Source: CAVCAD01 sp036653735 (lineage in GTDB: Bacteria; Bacillota_I; Bacilli_A; RF39; UBA660). Taken from it: a stretch of DNA of 43,912 bases. Shown here one piece after another: positions 20,001-27,165 of this stretch. Positions within the stretch are counted from its first letter, which is position 1, and each line of letters begins with the position of its first letter. Position numbers and translations under genes: made by a program. A model generated the notes under the pieces. That model had not been told where the DNA came from. It saw only the letters and a list, made by a program, of their open reading frames with translations, and made no database searches. The stretch is from contig JAVVTI010000004.1 in NCBI GenBank assembly GCA_036653735.1, forward strand, positions 1-43,912. Reading direction: 5' to 3'.

Positions 20001-20907
20001 ACTTCAAAAATATATAAAACATATAATAGAATTGTCTAGAAAAAAAGAACTTACAATATTACCTGGTAATCTAGCATTCTATTTTCTTGTCTCAATTATA
20101 CCAGTAGCATCTATTACCTTCTATATATGTACATTCTTTAATGCATCCCTAGAAGTAATAACATCCTTTATTAAAAATACCTTCTCAACAGATGTAGTAA
20201 GTATGCTTAATCCTATATTTATTAAACATGGATTCTCAATAGAAACCTTAATCTTTGTAGTAATGGCCTTCTTTATAGCAACTAATGGTGCAGATGCTAT
20301 AATAATAGCATCTAATAGCGTATTTAATATAGAAAATAAAGGAATAATTAGAAGAAGAATAAAAGCAATAATCCTAACAATACTTATAATACTACTATTC
20401 TCCTTTATGCTCTTTGTTCCTCTCTTTGGAGGACAAATACTTAATATGATACATTCTAGTGGTATAAAGAATATTATGATATACTCATTTAAAATACTAT
20501 ACCCAGTACTTAAAATACCAATAAGTATTATAATTATGTTCTTTCTTATAAAAGCAATATATACTATAGCACCTGATGAAAAAGTATCCTCATCAAGTGT
20601 TAATAAAGGAGCAATATTTACTACAACCTTGTGGCTTCTAGTAACATATGGATACTCACTATATATAAATACAATAGCAGGTAAGAACTTCTCAATATAC
20701 TATGGATCACTTGCTAACCTAATAATAGTACTAATGTGGTTCTATTTTCTAGCATATGTCTTTGTACTAGGATTAATAATGAACTATAGAAATGTTAATA
20801 AAGATATAGAACTAACTAATACATTTAAATTACAAGAATTAAATAATAAAGTTTCACAAATAAAACTTGATACAGTAGATATAAAGAATAAAAAAACTAG
20901 TAAATAA
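19990..20907 (+). CDS. YihY/BrkB family membrane protein (UPF0761)
   Basis: This 305-aa polytopic membrane protein has about six helices and the family motifs NLAFYFLVSIIPVASITFY near the N-terminus, FFIATNGADAIIIASN, and YFLAYVFVLGLIMNY near the end. Members were once called ribonuclease BN, which is wrong; the real function is poorly known and may involve export or membrane homeostasis. The start is GTG with AGAGG six bases upstream, 11 bp inside the end of the GGDEF gene, so translation is probably coupled. Confidence 0.9.
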   Translation: MKHRLQKYIKHIIELSRKKELTILPGNLAFYFLVSIIPVASITFYICTFFNASLEVITSFIKNTFSTDVVSMLNPIFIKHGFSIETLIFVVMAFFIATNGADAIIIASNSVFNIENKGIIRRRIKAIILTILIILLFSFMLFVPLFGGQILNMIHSSGIKNIMIYSFKILYPVLKIPISIIIMFFLIKAIYTIAPDEKVSSSSVNKGAIFTTTLWLLVTYGYSLYINTIAGKNFSIYYGSLANLIIVLMWFYFLAYVFVLGLIMNYRNVNKDIELTNTFKLQELNNKVSQIKLDTVDIKNKKTSK

Positions 20908-20943
20908 GAATACTTCTGTTTTACATTTATTACTCATAATAAA

Positions 20944-20973
20944 TTGGTAAAGCATTCTTTAAAGTGGTATAAT
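20944..20973 (+). promoter_or_regulatory. Promoter of the LTA-synthase-family operon
   Basis: TTGGTA (20944-20949), 18 bp, TATAAT (20968-20973). AAAGGAT lies before the ATG. Confidence 0.6.
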
Positions 20974-20994
20974 AGTACAGAAAGGATATCCTAA

Positions 20995-22974
20995 ATGAAA
21001 CATAAAACTATAATAAACAATATAAAAAAATACACATCTACTAATATTTTATTTATTAGTTATTGTTTATGTGCAGTAGTTTTAGATATAATATTAAGAG
21101 GTATAACAGGAAGCTCTATATTTTCTATAAGACCTATTCTAACTGATGCAGCCTTTGTAATAATGATAGGCTCTTTTGGTTACTTGTTAAAACCTAAAAA
21201 CCAAATAAAATACTTCTTTACTTTAACCTTTATGTTTATGCTCCTTTGTACTATAAATGCTGTATACTATGAATTCTATGAGTCCTATGCTTCATTTAAC
21301 TTAATATCTACATTACCAATGATAGAAGCAGTAGATGACTCAGTATACCAAAAGATACACTTCTCACAATTTATATATCTTTTCTTTCCTTTTATATTAC
21401 TTATAATACACAAAGTACTAAAAAAACAAAATTACTATGTAAAAAATAGTGAAGAAAAAAGAAAGAAAATGTTTAAATATACTTTTTTTACAGGCTTATT
21501 ATTTACTATATTACTCTTTGCTTCCCTAAAACCATCTGACTACTCACGTTTACTTAAACAATGGAATAGAGAATACCTAGTGCATAAAATGGGTATATAT
21601 ATATACCAAGCTAATGATATAATTCAAAGTGTACAACCTAAAATAAATACTATGTTTGGCTTTGATAAAGACTATAAGACTTTTAGAGACTTCTATGATA
21701 AAAAAGCCAAAGAAAAGATAACTACTAATAAATATACTAATGTATTTAAGGGTAAAAACGTTATATTTATACATGGAGAAAGTATTCAAACATTCCTAAT
21801 AGATTTAAAAATAGGTGATAAAGAAGTAACGCCCAACCTAAATAAACTTGCTAAAAAGAGTATGTATTTTTCTAAATTCTATCCTCAAATAAGTGTAGGA
21901 ACATCATCAGATACAGAGTTTACTCTATCAACAGGACTAATGCCATCCTCTAGTGGAACAGTCTTTGTATCATATTCTAATGTAGAATATGATACAATGC
22001 AGAAATACCTAAAAGATAATGGATACTTTATATATAGTATGCATGGTAATAAGGCAGACTACTGGAATAGAAAAGTAATGCATAAAAGTTTAGGATACGA
22101 TAAGTTTTATGCAAAAGACTTCTATAATGTAACACCAGAAAATACTATAGGATTAGGTATAAGTGATAAAGCTTTCTTTGAACAAAGTATACCTGAAATG
22201 AAAAAGATAAAAGAAGAACATTCACCATTTATGTCAACCATAATAACATTATCTAACCACTCATCATTCAATCATACTGATAAATATGGTATGTTTGATG
22301 TATCAATGAAATATAATGATCCTATTACTAATGAAGAAAAAACAGCCCCATACCTAGAGGGCACATATATGGGAGATTATCTAAAAAGTGTTAGATATGC
22401 AGATGAAGCTCTAGGAGAGTTCATTGAAGCCCTAGATAAAGAAGGTATTTTAGATAATACAGTATTCATATTCTATGGAGACCATGAAGCAAGATTATCA
22501 CAAAAACAGTTCGAACTACTATATAACTATGATCCTATAAAAGATGATTTAAAAGATAAAACAGACCCAAGCTATATATCATTTGATAACTATGGATATG
22601 ATATGACAAAGAATACACCATTAATTATATACTCAAAAGATAATAATATTGCATTTGAAAACAAAGATATAATGGGTATGTATGATATACTTCCAACACT
22701 CGCTAATATGTTTGGATTTAAAGAAAAATACTCTCTAGGCCACGATATATATAGTAACCATGAAAAAATAGCTATATTTCCAAATGGGGACTTCATAACA
22801 AACAAAGTATACTATGGTAACCTAAAAAATGAATATGTACTATTAGATGATAAACCTATAGATACAAACTATATAAAAAGATTAAAAGAATATACTAATG
22901 AGAGATTAAACGTATCAAATGCTATTATCTATCATGATTTAATTAAATATTCAAAAGGAAAAGAGGAAAAGTAA
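20995..22974 (+). CDS. LtaS-family sulfatase-fold phosphoglycerol transferase
   Basis: This 659-aa protein has about five N-terminal transmembrane helices (residues 15-180), then an outside sulfatase-fold domain. Expected metal and catalytic residues are visible: Glu262 in IHGESIQ, the nucleophile Thr303 in VGTSSDTEF, His350 in YSMHGNKADYWNR, His422 in LSNHSSF and Asp496-His497 in YGDHE. Family members move glycerol-phosphate from phosphatidylglycerol onto lipoteichoic acid or glycolipid, releasing diacylglycerol, which the kinase at 14104 can recycle. The next gene starts on the base after its stop codon. Whether it is a polymerase or a primase type cannot be told. Confidence 0.92.
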   Translation: MKHKTIINNIKKYTSTNILFISYCLCAVVLDIILRGITGSSIFSIRPILTDAAFVIMIGSFGYLLKPKNQIKYFFTLTFMFMLLCTINAVYYEFYESYASFNLISTLPMIEAVDDSVYQKIHFSQFIYLFFPFILLIIHKVLKKQNYYVKNSEEKRKKMFKYTFFTGLLFTILLFASLKPSDYSRLLKQWNREYLVHKMGIYIYQANDIIQSVQPKINTMFGFDKDYKTFRDFYDKKAKEKITTNKYTNVFKGKNVIFIHGESIQTFLIDLKIGDKEVTPNLNKLAKKSMYFSKFYPQISVGTSSDTEFTLSTGLMPSSSGTVFVSYSNVEYDTMQKYLKDNGYFIYSMHGNKADYWNRKVMHKSLGYDKFYAKDFYNVTPENTIGLGISDKAFFEQSIPEMKKIKEEHSPFMSTIITLSNHSSFNHTDKYGMFDVSMKYNDPITNEEKTAPYLEGTYMGDYLKSVRYADEALGEFIEALDKEGILDNTVFIFYGDHEARLSQKQFELLYNYDPIKDDLKDKTDPSYISFDNYGYDMTKNTPLIIYSKDNNIAFENKDIMGMYDILPTLANMFGFKEKYSLGHDIYSNHEKIAIFPNGDFITNKVYYGNLKNEYVLLDDKPIDTNYIKRLKEYTNERLNVSNAIIYHDLIKYSKGKEEK

Positions 22975-23622
22975 ATGAAAAAAAATAAAACTGATAAACC
23001 TAAACTAAAGAAAGCACCAATAATAATTATTATAGAATTAATAGTGTTATTTCTATTTGTAGGAGTAGTAGGATATCAAATTAAAAAAGACTTCTTCACA
23101 AAAGAAAAAGAGGCAATTAATAAAGTAGAAGAAAAAGATAATATAAAAGAATATGGATATACACTAGATGATAGAGACACTGCCTTATTTAAAAAAGAAT
23201 ACAATTCATTAAAAGAACTACTAAATAAAAAAGAAATAGACTATAAAATCTATGCTGAAACATTAACAAAGATGTTCGTAATAGACTTCTATACATTAAA
23301 TAATAAATTTACTAGTACTGATATAGGATCCCTAGAGTTTGTACACCCAGATCAACTAGAAAACTTTAAATTAAATGCTGGAAAAACAATGTATAAAGGA
23401 ATAAAGAGTAACCTATATGATGATAGAGTGCAAGAACTACCTACTGTAATAAGCACAACACTCATATCAAATGAACCAACAAGTTATATATATAATAAGA
23501 AAACATATGAAGCATACAAAATAAAAATATCATGGGAATATGATAAAGACCTAGGATATGAAAAAGAAGGCACATTTATCTGTATTAAAGATAATAAGAA
23601 GATATACATAGTTAGTAAATAA
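22975..23622 (+). CDS. Membrane-anchored protein of unknown function, coupled to LtaS-family gene
   Basis: This 215-aa protein has a Lys-rich start, one transmembrane helix (about 15-37) and an outside domain of about 170 residues with no recognised motif. Its ATG directly follows the LtaS-family stop codon, with GAGGAAAAG upstream, so the two proteins are made together. It may be an accessory or substrate-handling partner of the transferase. The transcript ends at the hairpin just after it. Confidence 0.75.
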   Translation: MKKNKTDKPKLKKAPIIIIIELIVLFLFVGVVGYQIKKDFFTKEKEAINKVEEKDNIKEYGYTLDDRDTALFKKEYNSLKELLNKKEIDYKIYAETLTKMFVIDFYTLNNKFTSTDIGSLEFVHPDQLENFKLNAGKTMYKGIKSNLYDDRVQELPTVISTTLISNEPTSYIYNKKTYEAYKIKISWEYDKDLGYEKEGTFICIKDNKKIYIVSK

Positions 23623-23650
23623 AAACTAAAGCAAAGCTTTAGTTTTTTAT
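23621..23650. terminator. Bidirectional terminator between convergent operons
   Basis: A perfect 12-bp stem AAAAACTAAAGC/GCTTTAGTTTTT with a 3-nt loop and T-runs on both strands ends the + operon and the - strand LCP gene. Confidence 0.9.
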
Positions 23651-23662
23651 TTACTTATTTAT

Positions 23663-25672
23663 TTATGGTTTCTTAATAGAAGAACCTTCATTATCAGGCT
23701 TACTACTAGGTTTCTCTCCTGTACTAGGCTTTTCCCCTGTACTAGGCTTTTCTCCAGTACTAGGCTTCTCTCCAGTACTAGGCTTCTCTCCAGTACTAGG
23801 CTTATCTTCTACTTTAGGAAAACCACTAGTCTTCTTAGCATACACAGTTATTTGTCTTACCCTAGATGCAAGAACTCCAGCTCCTTGAGATTGATCAACT
23901 ATAGTATATTTAGAATAATCAGCAGCATTAATAGCTTGTTTACTATCAACATCTAGAGCTATAAAAGTAATCCTATTTCTACCACACCAAGAAGATGCAT
24001 TAGATAAAGAATAAGAGTTAAAATTAGGTATCATTTCTATCTTAGCAGAACCAAAAGTATTAGCTCCTATAACTTCCTTTTCATATGGCTTATTTAAATC
24101 AAAACTAAATGTTTTAACCATAGTATAAGGAATCTTTCCTAAATTAACATTCATAGCATTAACAATTTCCTTAAGTCCCGCTGTACTGTGAAAGAATGCA
24201 AACCTAGGAGTAGAAGAACCAGGTTCTTTAACATAAGCATTCTGACCTCTTAAAAAAGTTCCTTGAATATTTAAAGTATTAATCTTATCATTAAATATTA
24301 ACTTCTTAGCTACCTTATAAAACGATAACATCTGTTCCTTTGTAATATTAGTATCAATATTCTTACTAACAGTATCAAATATATTCATAAAACTAGTTAC
24401 ACTTCTAATAGTTTTCCCTTTATTAAGCATTGCTTCTACTAACTGCTGTTGATTTTGTCCTCTTTGATAATCTCCTAAAAGAAATGCATACCTATTACGA
24501 GCAAATGCTAAAGCTTGCTCACCATTTAAAGTCTGATAACCCTTCTTTAAACATATCTCATACTCACCCTTATTTCTATTACTATCTTGTTCACAAAAAT
24601 CTATTGGAATAGTAGTTTCTATACCACCTAAAGCATTAACTAAACCAACAACGCCTTTAAAATTAACTTTAACATAATAATCAATAGTAATACCAGTTAA
24701 ATTCTGCATAGTTCTAATAACACAAGAAGTCCCTCCATAAGCAGAAGTATTAACCTTCTTAACGGCATTTCCACTACAAGCAATAGGAACATAAGTATCC
24801 CTCGGAATAGAGAACATAGTAGCTTCAAATGTATCAGGATTAAATGTAATCATCATAATAGTATCACCATTAAATGCTTCATTCTTATTAAGACCATCTT
24901 TTTCAGAGTCAACACCAAGTACTAAAACAGTAAAAGGATCAGTTAACTTCTTTTCACTATTACTAGTAGTATCATCCTTAATATCCTTCTTATTATAAGT
25001 CTTAGATAAACTAGTTACTTCTATAGCCTTCTTCTCAAGATCAGGAAACTCCAAAGTAACATTCTCACTCTCATCCCTAGAAGATACTCTAGAATAAACA
25101 TCTATATAATTACTACCAATAAATATTAAATCAACTTCTCCCTTATATAAAGCATTAAGTAAATCAGTACTAGAAGCATACTGCATAATAGTATTATTCT
25201 CATCCATCTTATACTTCTTAATAACCTCATTAGGTAATTTATAACCCTCTATATTACTTTCATCTTCAAGTAACCCAATCTTAGTCTTCTTTACATTTCC
25301 TATTTCTTTATACTTATTATCAAATGTTAATAATACAGTCTTATAAGTAACAGTATCCTTACTTAGATTATCTAACTTATTAGATATATTATAAAAGTAA
25401 TAAGTTCCAGTGCAGTCAATAACACAAAGAATAATAGAAAGCACACCAAGAACTATAAAAGACTTAACATGCTCCTTCTTAGTATTATAGAATAACCAAC
25501 CAATTATAACGCCCGCAAAATATATAAGTAATAATGCACACATTACCCTATAAAACCCTAATAACCCATTAAATAAGTATAACCCATAACAAATACTACA
25601 AGTACTTACTACTAAACTAAACGTTAAAATAATAGATGCTATAAACATAATCTTCTTTTTATTCTTTTTCAT
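23663..25672 (-). CDS. LytR-CpsA-Psr (LCP) family wall-polymer ligase with extra sensor-like domain
   Basis: This 669-aa protein has three transmembrane helices within residues 7-95 and a solute-binding-like segment (about 110-195, with KIGLLEDESNIEGYKLP and GEVDLIFIGSN). The LCP domain (247-420) has FNGDTIMM, SIPRDTYV (Arg291), AFARNRY (Arg392) and GDYQRGQNQQ (Arg404). A further outside region (520-612) is followed by five KPSTGE repeats and a charged tail. LCP proteins transfer lipid-linked glycopolymers onto peptidoglycan, which fits the TagO-TagGH locus nearby. The start ATG has GTGGAG upstream and a consensus promoter. The extra domain could sense a ligand or position the enzyme; this is inferred. 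Confidence 0.9.
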   Translation of the reverse strand: MKKNKKKIMFIASIILTFSLVVSTCSICYGLYLFNGLLGFYRVMCALLLIYFAGVIIGWLFYNTKKEHVKSFIVLGVLSIILCVIDCTGTYYFYNISNKLDNLSKDTVTYKTVLLTFDNKYKEIGNVKKTKIGLLEDESNIEGYKLPNEVIKKYKMDENNTIMQYASSTDLLNALYKGEVDLIFIGSNYIDVYSRVSSRDESENVTLEFPDLEKKAIEVTSLSKTYNKKDIKDDTTSNSEKKLTDPFTVLVLGVDSEKDGLNKNEAFNGDTIMMITFNPDTFEATMFSIPRDTYVPIACSGNAVKKVNTSAYGGTSCVIRTMQNLTGITIDYYVKVNFKGVVGLVNALGGIETTIPIDFCEQDSNRNKGEYEICLKKGYQTLNGEQALAFARNRYAFLLGDYQRGQNQQQLVEAMLNKGKTIRSVTSFMNIFDTVSKNIDTNITKEQMLSFYKVAKKLIFNDKINTLNIQGTFLRGQNAYVKEPGSSTPRFAFFHSTAGLKEIVNAMNVNLGKIPYTMVKTFSFDLNKPYEKEVIGANTFGSAKIEMIPNFNSYSLSNASSWCGRNRITFIALDVDSKQAINAADYSKYTIVDQSQGAGVLASRVRQITVYAKKTSGFPKVEDKPSTGEKPSTGEKPSTGEKPSTGEKPSTGEKPSSKPDNEGSSIKKP
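23714..23803 (-). repeat. Five 18-bp tandem repeats encoding KPSTGE
   Basis: Five near-identical in-frame 18-bp units (AAG CCT AGT ACA GGA GAG type) encode the Pro-rich spacer at the end of the LCP protein. Unit number can change by slippage without shifting the frame. Confidence 0.9.
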
Positions 25673-25695
25673 ACAAACTCCACATTTCTTTAATT

Positions 25696-25724
25696 ATTAT
25701 ACTCTAAAAACCTAAAATTAACAA
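25696..25724 (-). promoter_or_regulatory. Promoter of the LCP gene
   Basis: Read on the - strand: TTGTTA (25719-25724), 17 bp, TATAAT (25696-25701), about 23 bp before the start codon. Confidence 0.75.
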
Positions 25725-25765
25725 TTAATTTCTATTCATATTTACATGATAATATTAATAAATAA

Positions 25766-25797
25766 TAAAAAAAACAAATATTATTTTGTTTTTTTCT
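25766..25797 (-). terminator. Terminator of the dockerin-cohesin operon
   Basis: On the - strand an A-rich stem AAAAAAACAAAA pairs with TTTGTTTTTTT. The 5' arm lies inside the last Lys codons of the cohesin protein gene and the T-run follows the stop codon. Confidence 0.65.
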
Positions 25798-27157
25798 TCT
25801 TACTTACTTTTAATATATCTTCCTTAGGCTCATCTATTATTTCCTTCTTCATATCCTTTATCTTCTTCTTATTATTACATATCTTTTTAATAAGAATTAT
25901 TAATAATATAATAAATAACCCACCAGTTTCACCAAGTAACAAATAAGTCATCTTCCTATTTCTAATACTTTCCTCTTTATATATCTTAGCCTCATCATCA
26001 TAATACTTAGTAAAAGACTTATTAATAGTATCATAAACATAATAGTCCTTCTTCCCAGTCTCAGCATTCATAGCATAAACAACCTTATATAAAGACTTAC
26101 TATTTAACTCATAGCACTCCGCGTCTATATTATTAATCTTAAAACTAGACTTCTTATAATTACTAAACATATCACTATTTTCTAAATCACTCATAATAAG
26201 CACTAAACTACTAGAAGTTATCTCATTATATAATGTATAACTTCCACTTTTACTATTATAAGAATACAAACTTATTTTACCACTCTTATCCTTAAGACCA
26301 ACTAAAGTATAAGGAGTAATTTTAGATGTAGCACAAGGCACTATAGTACCATTAATATCTACTGTTCCCTTTTCATAAGTAGTAGGGAAGATAAGACTAC
26401 TTTCTCTTTTAACTACAAAATACTCTTCATTACCAATTTTTACCTTAATAGGACTTGCATCCTCTATACTACATACTATAGTATAAACTTTTTCACTCCC
26501 ATTTTCTGCAATTACTTTAACCTTAAAAGTATTATCTCCTTCACTTACTTTAAATGTTCCAGCCCCAGATACAGATGCTCCATTATGATTCTTAACAGCA
26601 TTAATAACAACTTCTTCAGTACTTGATGGAAGCTTAACTTTATATTCTGTCTTATCTTTATTAAAAACTGGATCTAAGTCACCACCACCTACAGATAAAC
26701 TCTTTAAACTATTATCTTTAGAATAAGAAGCCTCCAACTGAGACTGACTAATAATATTAATTGTCTTAGGAGATACATTTAAACTAAATCTACTTTCATT
26801 CATAGCATAAGCATCATATGACTTAACACTAATTACCGCCTTACCTGATGCAATAGCCTTAAAACTATAATTATATGTAGTACTTCTTTGATTTCCATTA
26901 CCATAACTAACTACAGGAGAAGTTCCACTAACTAACTTAAGAAGACCTGTATTATAACTTAAAGAAAATTCCCAACTACCAAGAGCCTCAGCAGATGATA
27001 ATGTAACAGATGCATTAAAAGTCTTACCTATTACAACCTGATTATAAGGACTAGTAACATTAAAAGTAGCACTAGCTGCATCTAATTCTTTAGTACCAAC
27101 TATAAAACATAAACAACCAATAAACAAAACCAATAACTTTTTAAATCTCTTTTCCAT
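25781..27157 (-). CDS. Membrane-anchored cohesin-domain protein
   Basis: This 458-aa protein has a signal peptide (1-28). A cohesin-like beta-sandwich follows (30-129: GKTFNASVTLSS, LGSWEFSLSYNTGLLKLVSG, and SGKAVISVKSYDA). Then comes a cadherin-like beta-sandwich (about 146-231: LKSLSVGGGDLDPVFNKDKT, EYKVKLPSS), a region of unknown fold (235-390), a transmembrane helix (404-426) and a Lys-rich cytoplasmic tail. Cohesins bind dockerins, and the gene 8 bp upstream encodes a dockerin protein, so this is probably its receptor on the membrane face. The start ATG has a strong TAGGAGGAAG. Cohesin identity is by pattern and not verified by search. Confidence 0.8.
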   Translation of the reverse strand: MEKRFKKLLVLFIGCLCFIVGTKELDAASATFNVTSPYNQVVIGKTFNASVTLSSAEALGSWEFSLSYNTGLLKLVSGTSPVVSYGNGNQRSTTYNYSFKAIASGKAVISVKSYDAYAMNESRFSLNVSPKTINIISQSQLEASYSKDNSLKSLSVGGGDLDPVFNKDKTEYKVKLPSSTEEVVINAVKNHNGASVSGAGTFKVSEGDNTFKVKVIAENGSEKVYTIVCSIEDASPIKVKIGNEEYFVVKRESSLIFPTTYEKGTVDINGTIVPCATSKITPYTLVGLKDKSGKISLYSYNSKSGSYTLYNEITSSSLVLIMSDLENSDMFSNYKKSSFKINNIDAECYELNSKSLYKVVYAMNAETGKKDYYVYDTINKSFTKYYDDEAKIYKEESIRNRKMTYLLLGETGGLFIILLIILIKKICNNKKKIKDMKKEIIDEPKEDILKVSKKKKTK

Positions 27158-27165
27158 ACTTCCTC

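Noticed and set aside
23714..23803. CRISPR-like array
   Set aside because: The repeats are contiguous 18-bp units without spacers and encode an in-frame KPSTGE peptide.
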